From assembly GCA_963805495.1 (NCBI GenBank), contig CAWDUQ010000002.1:372001-436000 (forward strand): a stretch of 64,000 bases of DNA. The letters are read 5' to 3'. The DNA comes from DAHUXD01 sp963805495 (lineage in GTDB: Bacteria; Acidobacteriota; Thermoanaerobaculia; UBA5066; Gp7-AA6). The notes under the pieces were generated by a model, which searched no databases, was not told the origin of the DNA, and saw only the letters and a program-made list of their open reading frames with translations. Of the stretch, positions 18,633 through 27,718 are shown in pieces (the first letter of the stretch is position 1; each line of letters begins with the position of its first letter). A program made the translations under genes and the position numbers.

Positions 18633-19600
18633 AACGACTCTTCCCGGTCTTGCTCGTGGTGACGGTCGCCGGCTGCCGGGAGCAACCGTCCGGCGACCCG
18701 ACGCCGCCCACCCCGGCCGTCGTGGCGATTCCCGTGAGCGTCGCCCCGGTGTCCCGCGCGACCTTGTCGGAAGTGGTCTCGGGCCCGGGCCGGACTGTCG
18801 CGCTCGCCCAGCAGAAGCTGCGGGCTCCGTTTGCCGGGACTCTGACCGACCTGTCGGTCAGCGACGGCGACCGCGTTCGCCGGGGGGACGTCGTGGGAAC
18901 GATCGTGGCTCGCGACAGCGAAGCGGCGCTGACCGGCGCGCGCCAGATGGGGCGGGAGGCCAAGACGGAGGCCGAGAAACAGGACGCGGCCCGCGCCCTG
19001 ACCCTCGCCGAGGCCGCGCTGGTGCGGGCGCCGATCTCTGCGCCCGCGGACGGAAGGGTCGTGGCCCATGCCGCGGCCCGCGGCGACCGGCTGTCGGAGG
19101 ACCAGGAGATCCTGACGATCGCCGATGACGCCTCGATCGCTTTTCTCGTCGACGTCACCCAGAGCGATCTCTCCCGCGTCCGGCGGGGCCAGTCCGTCGA
19201 CATCGAAATCCCCGGCCAGCCGGCGCGGGTTCCCGGAGTGGTGCACGACGTGCTCCCGGCTGGCGACACCGCGGACTTCACCGCCCCGGTGCGCGTCGAC
19301 CTGCGGACCGCGTCGCGCCTGCCGCCCCTCGGCCTTTTCGGGACGGCCCACATCACGGTGGCCGAGCGTCGCGGTGCGACGGTCGTTCCCGATTCTGCTC
19401 TCGTGCGCGACGATCTCGCGGGAACCTCCCGCATCGCTCTCGTGGAAGGCGGCCGGGCCCACTGGATCGACGTCACCGTGGGGCTGCGCGGTGCCGCGGG
19501 CACCGAGATCACCGCGCCGCCGCTGTCTCCGGGCCAGTCGGTCGTGGTGGCCGGACAGGTGGGATTACCCGAGGGCGCCGAGGTCGTCGCTCGACCGTGA
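18629..19600 (+). CDS. RND efflux periplasmic adaptor lipoprotein (HlyD/MFP family)
   Basis: A 323-residue membrane fusion protein starting at TTG 18629 in a TTGA overlap with the TolC-like gene. The signal peptide ends in the lipobox VAGC (13-16), so it is a lipoprotein. A biotinyl-lipoyl domain (KLRAPFAGTLTDLSVSDGDRV...ALVRAPISAPADGRVV) frames a short alpha-hairpin, followed by a beta-barrel domain. It links the outer membrane channel to the inner membrane RND pump encoded next. The short hairpin suggests a heavy-metal/HME or compact HAE1 type adaptor. Confidence 0.87.
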   Translation: MKRLFPVLLVVTVAGCREQPSGDPTPPTPAVVAIPVSVAPVSRATLSEVVSGPGRTVALAQQKLRAPFAGTLTDLSVSDGDRVRRGDVVGTIVARDSEAALTGARQMGREAKTEAEKQDAARALTLAEAALVRAPISAPADGRVVAHAAARGDRLSEDQEILTIADDASIAFLVDVTQSDLSRVRRGQSVDIEIPGQPARVPGVVHDVLPAGDTADFTAPVRVDLRTASRLPPLGLFGTAHITVAERRGATVVPDSALVRDDLAGTSRIALVEGGRAHWIDVTVGLRGAAGTEITAPPLSPGQSVVVAGQVGLPEGAEVVARP

Positions 19601-22600
19601 GCCTCGTCCACTGGGCGCACGACCGCTCGCTCGCCCTGATGGTCGTCGTCGTCCTGCTCGCGATCGCCGGGCTCCTCGTGGTGACCGCGATGCCGCTGGC
19701 GATCTTTCCGTCCGTCACCTTCCCGGTCGTGAAGGTCATCGCCGACGTTGGAAACGAGCCGGCCGCGAGGATGATGCCGAGCGTCACCCGGCCTCTCGAG
19801 CAGGCGCTCCTGCCGCTGCCCGGCATCCGGCTGGTGCGGTCGACGACCTCGCGCGGCTCGACGGAGTTGTCGGCCAACTTCGCCTGGGGCACCGACATGC
19901 AGGTCGCGCTGCAGCGGGTCCAGGGCGCCGTCGCGCGGCTGGCTCCGGACCTGCCGCCCGACACGCACGTGGACGTGGCGCCGATGAACACGGCCCTGTT
20001 TCCGATCCTGGGGTACGCGCTGACCTCCGAGACTCGAAGCGAGGCGGATCTCTGGGAGCTCGCCGAGTACACGCTCAAGCCGGAGCTCGTTCGAATTCCC
20101 GGAGTGTCCGAGGTCCAGGTGCAGGGAGGGCGCCGCCGGGAATTCCAGCTGCACCTGAACCTCGAGGCGCTCGCGTCCCGAAAGCTCGCGGTGACCGACG
20201 TGCTCGCCGCGATCCGGAAGAACAACCAGATCCTCTCCGCCGGTCTGACCGAGTCGAATCACGAGCTCTACCTGTCGCTCGTCGACGGCGTCGTTTCGGA
20301 CACGGGCGGCCTCGCGCGGATCGCCGTCCCGGTACCCGGTGGCGGCGTCCCGGTGCTGATCGGAGACCTCGGGACCGTGGGCGTGGCCGAGGCGGCCTCC
20401 TACATCCGGACGACGGCCGATGGCCGGCCCGCCGTCCTGATCAACCTCACGCGCCAACCTTCCGCCAACACCGTCGCCATCGCGGCGGGCGTGCGACGCC
20501 TCCTCGCCGAACGGCCGGATCTGCTGCCGAAGGAAGTCCGCTGGACGACGTTCTACGACCAGGCCGAGTTCGTTTCCCTGTCGATCCGGGGCGTGCGAGA
20601 CGCGATCTTCGTGGGCGTCGGGCTCGCGGCGCTGGTGCTTCTCGCATTTCTTCGGGACCTGCGTGTCGCGCTCGTCTCGGTCGTCGCGATTCCGGTCACC
20701 GTCGCCGTCGTGCTGCTGGCGCTCGGCGTCACCGGGCAGACGGTCAACCTGATGACGCTCGGGGGAATCGCCGCCGCGCTCGGCCTGATTGCCGACGACG
20801 CGATCGTGGTGGCGGAGAGCATCCAACGCCACCGCGAACAGGGCTCGAGCGAGCCGACGATGACGGGGATTCGCGCCATTCTCAAGCCTCTGATCGGCTC
20901 GAGCCTGTCGACGGTCGTGATCTTCCTGCCGTTCGCCCTGCTGACGGGGGTCGTCGGCGCCTTCTTTCAGCCGCTGGCGCTGACGATGGCCCTGGCGCTG
21001 ACCGCGTCCTTCTTCGTCTCGGCCATCGGCGTCCCCGTCGCTCTCCGCGTCACCGGCGGCGGCGCGAAACGGGCCGGCAAAGCGGCGCCACGCGAGCCCG
21101 CGCCGCTGCGGCCCCGCCAGGCCTGGATCGCAGGGCTCGCCTGCGTGGCGCTGCTCTGGGCCGGCTCGGCCCTCTATCGCCGGCTCGGGACCGACTTCCT
21201 GCCGGCGATGGACGAGGGTTCCATCATCCTCGACTACTGGACGCCGCCGGGAACGTCGCTGACCGACACGGACGCCATGCTGCGCAGCTTCGAGAAGGTG
21301 CTGCTCACGATTCCGGACGTGCGCGGATACTCGCGCCGGACGGGAACGCAGCTCGGCTTCTTCATCACCGAGCCCAATCGCGGGGACTACGTCATCCGCC
21401 TGAAGCCGCGCCGGAGCCGTCGGGGCGTCGAAGCGGTCATCAACGACATCCGCGGCCGCGCCGCGGCCATCGCCCCGGCCCTCCGCACGGACTTCGGGCA
21501 GCTTCTCGAGGACAACATCGGCGATCTCACGGGCGGGGTTCCGCAGCCGATCGACATCCGCATCTTCGGCGAGAATCAGGCCCTCCTCCAGGACCGGGCC
21601 CGCCGGGCCGCCGGAATCCTGGGCGGCGTGAAGGGCGTCGAAGACGTCTTCGACGGCATCGTCATCGCGGGGCCGGCCCTGACGATCCGCGTTCCGCCGG
21701 ACGATCCGGACTGGGTGCGGCAGGGACCCCGCGCGGCCGCCCGATTCGGCCTGACGACCGAGGACGTGCAGGCGGCGGTGGAGCCGGCCGTCGCGGGCAC
21801 GGTTGCCGGCAACGTCCGGATCGGGGAAAGGCTCTACGATCTGCGGGTCTTCGCCCGCGACCCGCACGGCCTGGCGACCCTGAGGCTCCGAACGCCGACC
21901 GGGGCCCTCGTGCCGCTGTCGGCCGTGGCCGCCATTTCGACCGGTCCGCCGGAGGCCGAGATCGACCGGGAGAACCTCAAGACGTATCTCGGCGTGACGG
22001 CCCGACTCGAGGGGCGCGACCTCGGCGGGGCGATCGCCGAGATCCGCGCGAAGCTCGATCGCGCGCTCGACCTGCCGGCCGGCATGCGCGTGGCCTTCGG
22101 CGGCCTGTTCGAGCAGCAGCAGGACTCCTTCCGAGAGCTGTTCCACGTGCTCCTCGGGGGCCTCCTCCTCGTGTCGATCGTCCTGCTCTTCCAGTTCGGA
22201 GACTGGAGGGCGCCGCTCGTGACCGTCGTCATCGCCGTAGCCGTCCTGGCGGGCGTCTTCGGCGCCCTCCTGGCGGGAGGGATGACGCTCAACATTTCGA
22301 GTTTCGTCGGGGCCATCATGATGGTCGGCATCGTCGGCGAAAACGCCATCTTCGTCATCCACGAGGCGCGCGAAGCAATGAAGCACGGCGCCAGCGCGCC
22401 CGAAGCCTGGGCGCTGGCGGCGCGGCGGCGCCGGCGCCCGGTCGTGATGACGATTCTCGCGAGCGCCTTCGCGCTGGCCCCCCTCGCCCTCGCGCTCGGA
22501 GAGGGCTCCCAGCTCCAGCAGCCGCTCGCGATCGCCGTGATCGGAGGATTCGTACTGTCCGGGTTCCTGGTCCTGTGGGTCCTTCCCGCGCTCTACTGTG

Positions 22601-22653
22601 CGATGGATCCTCGCGGGCGGCTGGCGTGCCGAAGCGTCGAGCACCCTTCGTGA
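19597..22653 (+). CDS. RND efflux transporter permease
   Basis: A 1018-residue inner-membrane pump with 12 helices and two large periplasmic loops. The TM4 proton-relay pair is present in GLIADDAIVVAESIQRHRE (two adjacent Asp), as in AcrB-type drug pumps, and PAMDEGSIILDYWTPPGTS marks the second half. It starts at GTG 19597 overlapping the adaptor stop (GTGA). The neighbouring two-component system resembles CusSR/CopRS, so both organic compounds and metal ions are possible substrates. The sequence alone does not decide this. Confidence 0.9.
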   Translation: MSLVHWAHDRSLALMVVVVLLAIAGLLVVTAMPLAIFPSVTFPVVKVIADVGNEPAARMMPSVTRPLEQALLPLPGIRLVRSTTSRGSTELSANFAWGTDMQVALQRVQGAVARLAPDLPPDTHVDVAPMNTALFPILGYALTSETRSEADLWELAEYTLKPELVRIPGVSEVQVQGGRRREFQLHLNLEALASRKLAVTDVLAAIRKNNQILSAGLTESNHELYLSLVDGVVSDTGGLARIAVPVPGGGVPVLIGDLGTVGVAEAASYIRTTADGRPAVLINLTRQPSANTVAIAAGVRRLLAERPDLLPKEVRWTTFYDQAEFVSLSIRGVRDAIFVGVGLAALVLLAFLRDLRVALVSVVAIPVTVAVVLLALGVTGQTVNLMTLGGIAAALGLIADDAIVVAESIQRHREQGSSEPTMTGIRAILKPLIGSSLSTVVIFLPFALLTGVVGAFFQPLALTMALALTASFFVSAIGVPVALRVTGGGAKRAGKAAPREPAPLRPRQAWIAGLACVALLWAGSALYRRLGTDFLPAMDEGSIILDYWTPPGTSLTDTDAMLRSFEKVLLTIPDVRGYSRRTGTQLGFFITEPNRGDYVIRLKPRRSRRGVEAVINDIRGRAAAIAPALRTDFGQLLEDNIGDLTGGVPQPIDIRIFGENQALLQDRARRAAGILGGVKGVEDVFDGIVIAGPALTIRVPPDDPDWVRQGPRAAARFGLTTEDVQAAVEPAVAGTVAGNVRIGERLYDLRVFARDPHGLATLRLRTPTGALVPLSAVAAISTGPPEAEIDRENLKTYLGVTARLEGRDLGGAIAEIRAKLDRALDLPAGMRVAFGGLFEQQQDSFRELFHVLLGGLLLVSIVLLFQFGDWRAPLVTVVIAVAVLAGVFGALLAGGMTLNISSFVGAIMMVGIVGENAIFVIHEAREAMKHGASAPEAWALAARRRRRPVVMTILASAFALAPLALALGEGSQLQQPLAIAVIGGFVLSGFLVLWVLPALYCAMDPRGRLACRSVEHPS

Positions 22654-22681
22654 CCGCGGCGCCCCGGATGGGTCGCGCCGT

Positions 22682-24130
22682 TCAGGCGGCGGGGAACTCG
22701 AGCACGAACGTGTTTCCGCCGTTCGCACGCGGTTCGACCCGGGCCCGGCCGCCGTGCAGCATCACCGCCCAGCGCACGATGGCGAGCCCGAGGCCGCTTC
22801 CCGGGATGCCCTCGCTGCGCGCTTTCTGCGAGCGATAGAAGCGCTCGAAAACGCGCTCGCCCTCCGCTGCGGAAAGGGTGGTCGCCTCGTCGAGGACGCG
22901 CAGCTCCACCCGGCCGGGCGAGCGCGAGAGGGCGACCCCGACCGTTGCCCCTTCCGGGGAAAACTTGATGGCGTTCTCGAGCAGGTTGACGGCCGCGCGC
23001 CGGAGCAGTCGTTCGTCGCCGCGGAATTCGAGCCCCTCCGGCGCTTCGATCTCGATGCGGGTTCCGCGCCCGACGGCGACGCCGCGGAGCGAGCGGGCGA
23101 CCTCGTGGACGAGCTCGGAGAGGTCGAGGAGCCGTCGCTCGAGCGGCTGTTCGAGAAGCTCGCCTTCGGCCAGCAGCGTCAGGTCGCTGACGAGATCGGA
23201 CAGGTGCGTGCTCTCGAGGGAGATCACGCTCAGCGCCTCACGATATTCGTCGGGGCTTCGGTCGCCCGAGAGGGCGAGCTCCGAGCCGACGCGAACGATC
23301 GAGACCGGTGTCTTGAGCTCGTGGGCGGCGTCCGCGACGAAGCCCTTCGTCCGGTTCAGCGAGGATTCGATCCGTTCCAGGAGCAGGTTGAACGTTTCGG
23401 CCAGGCGGCCGAGCTCGTCGCTCGCGCCGGTGACGTGGAGCCTCCGGGCCGTCGCCGAAGTCGAGGCGGCCGCCATCCGCCCGGCCTGACTCGTCATTTC
23501 ATCGATCGGCCGAAGGGCCCGTGTCGCCAGCCAGTAGCCCCCGAGAAGCGCGAGGAGCAGCCCCGCGGCCCCGGACTCCAGCAGGGCCCTCCGGATCGAG
23601 CCGAGCGTCGCCTCGACCGGCGCGGTATCGCCTTCGACGAGCAGCAGGATGGGGTCCGTGCCCGGCGGCGCGAACGCGCCGACGACGGCCTGCCTCGAGC
23701 CGTCGAGCGAGATCGATTGCGTTCGACCCGACCGGGCCACGGTCCGCCACACCTCGCCCGGCAGCGACGCCGTGCTTGTCGCCAGGCCCGCGACGGGAAG
23801 ACGGGCCAGCACGGTCTCGCCCGCGGCTCCCAGCCGGATCTCGGCGTAGAGACCGTTGAGGCGAAACTCGTCGAGCGTCTGCTCCGCGGAGCGCCTCAGC
23901 ACCTCCTCGACGGGAGCCGGCTTCACGACGCTCTCGGCGCGAGCCTCCCGAATCTCGTCCGTCAGGGCGCCGCGGAGGACCTCCAGGTTGTTCCGCAGGT
24001 CGGCCTCGAAGGACTGCCATGCGGCCGCCCGATAGCGCAGGTAGGTGGCGACCGAGAAGAGGCCGAGGATCACGCCGAGGGCGGCCCCGTACCAGAGAGT
24101 GAGCTTCCAGCGGATCGGAAGGCGGGTCAG
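22682..24130 (-). CDS. sensor histidine kinase, apparent CTG start
   Basis: A 482-residue membrane histidine kinase: TM1 (about 9-30), a periplasmic sensor region, TM2 (about 185-203), HAMP, HisKA with H270 in ADAAHELKTPVS, then N (NLLENAIKFS) and G boxes (GSGLGLAIV). The overall type is CusS/HeavyMetal-sensor-like. No ATG, GTG or TTG is available that would keep TM1. A CTG at 24130 overlaps the response-regulator stop (CTGA) and has AGGAG five bases upstream, so CTG is the likely start. It converges on the RND efflux operon and probably regulates it. Confidence 0.85.
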   Translation of the reverse strand: MTRLPIRWKLTLWYGAALGVILGLFSVATYLRYRAAAWQSFEADLRNNLEVLRGALTDEIREARAESVVKPAPVEEVLRRSAEQTLDEFRLNGLYAEIRLGAAGETVLARLPVAGLATSTASLPGEVWRTVARSGRTQSISLDGSRQAVVGAFAPPGTDPILLLVEGDTAPVEATLGSIRRALLESGAAGLLLALLGGYWLATRALRPIDEMTSQAGRMAAASTSATARRLHVTGASDELGRLAETFNLLLERIESSLNRTKGFVADAAHELKTPVSIVRVGSELALSGDRSPDEYREALSVISLESTHLSDLVSDLTLLAEGELLEQPLERRLLDLSELVHEVARSLRGVAVGRGTRIEIEAPEGLEFRGDERLLRRAAVNLLENAIKFSPEGATVGVALSRSPGRVELRVLDEATTLSAAEGERVFERFYRSQKARSEGIPGSGLGLAIVRWAVMLHGGRARVEPRANGGNTFVLEFPAA

Positions 24131-24822
24131 GCGGGCTCCTGCGGGAGGTCTTCCACGAGGTAGCCTTCTCCGCGCCTGGTCGTCAGAAAAGACGGCTTGC
24201 GCTCCACCGGCGGCGCGTCGAGCTTCTGTCGCAGCCGGCCCACGTAGACCTCGATCAGGTTCGAAAACGGGTCGAAGTGGTCGTCCCAGACGTGCTCGGC
24301 GATCTCCTGCCGGGTCACGAGGCGGCCGCGATTCAGGAGCAGGTATTCCAGCAGGGCGTATTCCTTGCCGGTCAGCTCCACGAGCCGTCCCCGCACTTCG
24401 ACGGAACGCCGTCCGCGGTCGACGCGCACCCTGCCCACCGCGAGCGTGATCTGCGGAGGAAGCGAGCGGCGACGCATCAGGGCCGCCACGCGCGCGCGCA
24501 GCTCCGAGACGGCGAAGGGCTTGGGGAGATAGTCGTCGGCCCCGAGCTCGAGGCCGCGAACGCGGTCCGCGATTTCGGAGCGCGCCGAAAGCATCAGGAT
24601 GGGCGTGGGAACGTTGGCCGTTCGGAGCTCGCGGCAAACGGCAAACCCGTCTTTTCCCGGCAGCAGGATGTCGAGGACGACCAGGTCGTAGGGCGACGTG
24701 GCGCCCTGCTCGACCGCCTCCGCGCCGTCGCCGACGACGTCCACCGCGTAACCGGACTCGCGCAGGGCGCGCGATACGAGGCTGGCCATCCGAGGATCAT
24801 CCTCGACAACCAGGATTCGCAT
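24127..24822 (-). CDS. OmpR-family response regulator
   Basis: A 231-residue response regulator. The receiver domain has the acidic pair ED (7-8), phospho-acceptor D51 (VVLDILLPG) and K in DDYLPKPF. The C-terminal winged helix (LTGKEYALLEYLLLNRGRLVTRQEIAEHVW...TTRRGEGYLVED) is OmpR/PhoB type and resembles CusR/CopR regulators of metal resistance. It starts at ATG 24822. The histidine kinase follows directly with a CTGA overlap, so the pair is co-translated. Confidence 0.92.
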   Translation of the reverse strand: MRILVVEDDPRMASLVSRALRESGYAVDVVGDGAEAVEQGATSPYDLVVLDILLPGKDGFAVCRELRTANVPTPILMLSARSEIADRVRGLELGADDYLPKPFAVSELRARVAALMRRRSLPPQITLAVGRVRVDRGRRSVEVRGRLVELTGKEYALLEYLLLNRGRLVTRQEIAEHVWDDHFDPFSNLIEVYVGRLRQKLDAPPVERKPSFLTTRRGEGYLVEDLPQEPA

Positions 24823-24892
24823 GGGGCCTGGATTATAGGACCACCACGGGTGGGACTCGCCCGACCGATCCAGCCGGATGCGGCCGGGGAAT

Positions 24893-26464
24893 CTAGTTCC
24901 AGTGCTTGAGATCGGGCCACAGCGCACTCAGTGGAGCGCGCAGGCCGCGGCACAGGTAGATCGGGCGATTCTCCTCGGCCATTCCCCAGGGGTGGAAGTG
25001 TTCGCCGGCCTGCTCGACGGAACGGCAGCGCCTTTCGATGCCCTCGCGCCCCCACTGGAGCCAGATGAGATTGTCGACTTCGCCGGGCGGAGGTCCCCAG
25101 AAGAAATGGTTCTGGTGCGCGCAGATCGCGGGCGGCAGTCCGTAGGCGGGGCCGAATCGATTCAGGGCGCCCGCTTCCCCGTAGTTGCTCGCGAAGATGC
25201 CGGTGCGCGACCTCTCATCCGGTGGGAGCGAGCGATAGATCCGGGCCACCTCCGCCACCAGCTCCTCCCAGCCGAACTGGTCGCCGAGGCGCTGGTCGAG
25301 CGGGCCCTCGTGGCGGACCTCGGTCCTGGGGGGTGCCAGGCCGATGCGCCTCTGGTAGGCGAGGAGCTCTGCCGGCGGCAGGATGGGGAGGATCGCGGGA
25401 GCGACGAACGCACCCGCGGCGGCGACGCAGGTCGCGAGCACGGCCTTCGGCCAGAGGCGGCCGCGGCTCCATGCCCGACCGGCGAGCCAGCCCTCGATCG
25501 CGACGGCTCCGGCCGCGAAGAGCATCGGATAGATGGGAGTCGGGTAGTAGTTCTTGGCCTTGAGCGCGATCATCATCGCCAGGAGCGCGACGTAGGTCCA
25601 CCCGAGGACTCGCAGCTTCGACCCGCGACCCACCAGGAGGGACACGAGCCCCGAAAGCCAGATCGGCAGCAGAGCGGGATGGAGAAGCAGAACCTGCTGG
25701 CCCACGAAGTCGACCGGCGAGAGGACGACGTTCTTGCCGCTGCGCCTGACGTTTTCGAGATCCTCGAGGGTCGGGAACCCGTGCCGCACCTGCCACAGGA
25801 CGTTCGGAAGGAACAGGAGCAGGGCGAGGGCCCCGCCGAGCCAGATCCAGGGCTTGAGCAGCTCGCGGCGCTCGCGGGTCAGCAGGAGCCCGATCAGGAC
25901 GGCGGCCCCGAAGAAGAGGGTGGAGTGCTTGTTCTCGAGGCCGAGCCCGGCGAGCACGCCGAACCCGAGCCAGAGCCGGGAGTTGCCCGTGCGCACGATG
26001 CGGGCCAGGAAAAAGACGCATCCCATCCAGAAGAGCGACTCGAAGCCGTTCATCGTCAGGATGCTGTCCGTCCCGAGGTAGATGGGCGCCGCGAGCGCAC
26101 AGAGCCCCGCAAGACCCTGGGCGAAGCGGCCGCCCCCGAACTCGCGGGCGAGAAGCATCGTCAGCGCGACGCGCGCCGCCCCCGCGAGGGCGGCGATCGA
26201 ACGCAGGACCGGTAGAGAGCCGCCCAGCAGCAGGGCGACCTTCGCGTACACGGCGATGAGCGGGGCGCAGTCCACGTAGCCCCAGTCGAGGTGGCGGCCG
26301 AGATCGAGGAAGTAGAGCTCGTCGCGGAAATAGCCGTAGCGGCCGGCGGTCAGCAGGTGGACGAGGAGCTTGGCACCCGCGAGAAACGCCAGGAGCCCGA
26401 GCGAAAGCGGCTCGACCGGCCACCGGCTTTCCCCTCGCCTCGAGCGCGTCGCCTCCGTGCTCAC
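24893..26464 (-). CDS. glycosyltransferase family 39 (ArnT/PMT-like) membrane protein
   Basis: An integral membrane protein of about 523 residues with about 10-12 helices. The first periplasmic loop carries the acidic catalytic pair in GYFRDELYFLDLGRHLDWGYVD, typical of GT39/PMT enzymes that use polyprenyl-phosphate sugars. A long soluble C-terminal part follows, with HHFF-like and Trp-rich segments (AHQNHFFWGPPPGEVDN). The start is uncertain: GTG 26464 gives a short cytoplasmic N-terminus, TTG 26557 would add 31 residues. The acceptor is unknown; candidates are lipid A, exopolysaccharide or proteins. Confidence 0.82.
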   Translation of the reverse strand: MSTEATRSRRGESRWPVEPLSLGLLAFLAGAKLLVHLLTAGRYGYFRDELYFLDLGRHLDWGYVDCAPLIAVYAKVALLLGGSLPVLRSIAALAGAARVALTMLLAREFGGGRFAQGLAGLCALAAPIYLGTDSILTMNGFESLFWMGCVFFLARIVRTGNSRLWLGFGVLAGLGLENKHSTLFFGAAVLIGLLLTRERRELLKPWIWLGGALALLLFLPNVLWQVRHGFPTLEDLENVRRSGKNVVLSPVDFVGQQVLLLHPALLPIWLSGLVSLLVGRGSKLRVLGWTYVALLAMMIALKAKNYYPTPIYPMLFAAGAVAIEGWLAGRAWSRGRLWPKAVLATCVAAAGAFVAPAILPILPPAELLAYQRRIGLAPPRTEVRHEGPLDQRLGDQFGWEELVAEVARIYRSLPPDERSRTGIFASNYGEAGALNRFGPAYGLPPAICAHQNHFFWGPPPGEVDNLIWLQWGREGIERRCRSVEQAGEHFHPWGMAEENRPIYLCRGLRAPLSALWPDLKHWN

Positions 26465-26562
26465 GCGTGCGGCCTCATCCCGGGAAGGTGACGCCGGAAC
26501 GGCGCGACGTTGGGGCAATCGTGACGCCGTCTCGGTCGGGATTTCGGGATTCGACAACGAAC

Positions 26563-26578
26563 ACAGGATGTTTCCTGT
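26563..26578. promoter_or_regulatory. inverted repeat ACAGGA-N4-TCCTGT
   Basis: A perfect 6-bp inverted repeat with 4-base spacer upstream of the glycosyltransferase (minus strand). It could be an operator or a small hairpin. No regulator is linked to it here. Confidence 0.3.
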
Positions 26579-26629
26579 CAGTACGATACGCGCCGGAGCG
26601 CGAGGTGGGGGTGCGGGATCGAGCGTGTT

Positions 26630-26914
26630 GTGGCGGGCGCGGTGGCGTCGAAGCGCTCGATCTCCTTGAATGCCCGGCGGAGGGTCAGCGTATGCTTCGG
26701 CCCCATCGACGACCCTCGCTCACCGCGCTTCCTGGATGTGGGCAGCCCCCTCTGCCCGAACTGCACCCAGTCTCCCGGCCGCAAGATCTTCATGAAGGGA
26801 CCGGTGCCGGATCCGGCGGGGTCGACGGAGCAGATCTTCGTCTGCGAGCGGTGCAAGTCGACGATGAAGGATCGGAGAAGCCAAAGCGAGACACCGGACG
26901 GCGACGGCAGGTAG
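26630..26914 (+). CDS. possible small zinc-ribbon protein
   Basis: A short frame of up to 94 residues carrying two Cys pairs, CPNC (about 42-45) and CERC (about 72-75), spaced like a zinc ribbon with LCPNCTQSPGRKIF and IFVCERCKSTM. The actual start is unclear; a TTG around 26669 is an alternative. No SD was found. It lies between the glycosyltransferase and tRNA-Pro, in a stretch with no other good gene. Without homologues this could be chance. Confidence 0.35.
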   Translation: MAGAVASKRSISLNARRRVSVCFGPIDDPRSPRFLDVGSPLCPNCTQSPGRKIFMKGPVPDPAGSTEQIFVCERCKSTMKDRRSQSETPDGDGR

Positions 26915-26937
26915 ATTCGGGGTCGCGGGATTCGTTT

Positions 26938-27014
26938 TGGTCGGGATGCCGGGATTCGAACCCGGGACCCCCTGAACCCCATTCAGGTACGCTACCAGAC
27001 TGCGCCACATCCCG
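26938..27014 (-). tRNA. tRNA-Pro (anticodon GGG)
   Basis: A 77-nt tRNA on the minus strand. The acceptor stem is CGGGATG/CATCCCG followed by A and an encoded CCA. The anticodon stem CCTGA/TCAGG encloses loop ATGGGGT with anticodon GGG; the T-arm is CCGGG-TTCGAAT-CCCGG. All four arms fold. Confidence 0.96.
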
Positions 27015-27083
27015 ACCGGAAAGCGCATTTGAGCAGGGTCCGCGCACCCTGTCAACACGCGGCGGCGCGCTAGAATCGCGGCG

Positions 27084-27500
27084 ATGAAGGTGCGGCTGCT
27101 CTCGAGCTCTCATTTTTCCGCTGCGCACCGGCTCCATCGCGACGACTGGGACGAGGCGACGAACCAGCGCGTCTTCGACAAGTGCAACAACGCCAACGGC
27201 CACGGTCATACCTACGGGCTCGAGGTCACGGTCGAAGGCGAGGTCGACCCGGAGACCGGCTACCTGATGGACTTCGGGCACCTGAAGCGCTCGGTCGAGG
27301 AAGCGGTGATCCGGCGGCTCGACCGGCGGCACCTCAATTACGACGTCGATTTCCTGGCGGGCGTCAATCCCACGGCCGAAAACATCGCCATCGGGATCTG
27401 GCGGCAGCTCGCCGGGAAGGTCGCGCCGGCGAAGCTCGTGCGGGTGATGCTGCAGGAGACCGAGCGCAACCGCGTGGTGTACGAAGGAGAGAAGCCATGA
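27084..27500 (+). CDS. 6-pyruvoyl-tetrahydropterin synthase / QueD family
   Basis: A 138-residue T-fold enzyme. The zinc-binding histidines are visible in FSAAHRLH (about 11-18) and NGHGHTYGLEV, and the catalytic Cys in FDKCNNANGHGH. In bacteria, members convert dihydroneopterin triphosphate to 6-carboxytetrahydropterin (queuosine pathway) or to 6-pyruvoyl-tetrahydropterin. The CNNxNGHGH form with an inserted N-terminal segment is nearer to true PTPS-like proteins, so the product is not certain. It overlaps the PspC gene by four bases (ATGA). Confidence 0.87.
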   Translation: MKVRLLSSSHFSAAHRLHRDDWDEATNQRVFDKCNNANGHGHTYGLEVTVEGEVDPETGYLMDFGHLKRSVEEAVIRRLDRRHLNYDVDFLAGVNPTAENIAIGIWRQLAGKVAPAKLVRVMLQETERNRVVYEGEKP

Positions 27501-27718
27501 CGACTCCAGGACGTCGGCTGACGCGGTCGAGCCGGCACAAGATGATCGCGGGGGTCTGCGGGGGCCTCGCGGAGTATTTCGACCTCGATCCGACGGTGGT
27601 CCGCGTGGCGTACGTGCTCATCTCGATCGTGTCCGTGGCCTTTCCCGGCATCCTCGCCTACATCATCCTGATGTTCGTGATGCCGCCGCCGGACGCGGCG
27701 CCGCCGCCGGCCGCATGA
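27497..27718 (+). CDS. PspC-domain small membrane protein
   Basis: A 73-residue protein. It consists almost only of a PspC domain: RLTRSSRHKMIAGVCGGLAEYFDLDPTVVRVAYVLISI, then a membrane helix (FPGILAYIILMFVMPPP) and a Pro/Ala tail. PspC proteins relate to phage-shock/envelope stress. It starts at ATG 27497 with GGAGAG upstream and overlaps both neighbours by four bases, placing it in one operon with the QueD-like gene and surE. Confidence 0.88.
   Translation: MTTPGRRLTRSSRHKMIAGVCGGLAEYFDLDPTVVRVAYVLISIVSVAFPGILAYIILMFVMPPPDAAPPPAA

Noticed and set aside
18136..22728. Very long open frame on the minus strand opposite the TolC/HlyD/RND genes
   Set aside because: Arg/Pro/Ala/Asp-rich translation without motifs; it mirrors three well-supported efflux genes. 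An artefact of high GC at third codon positions.
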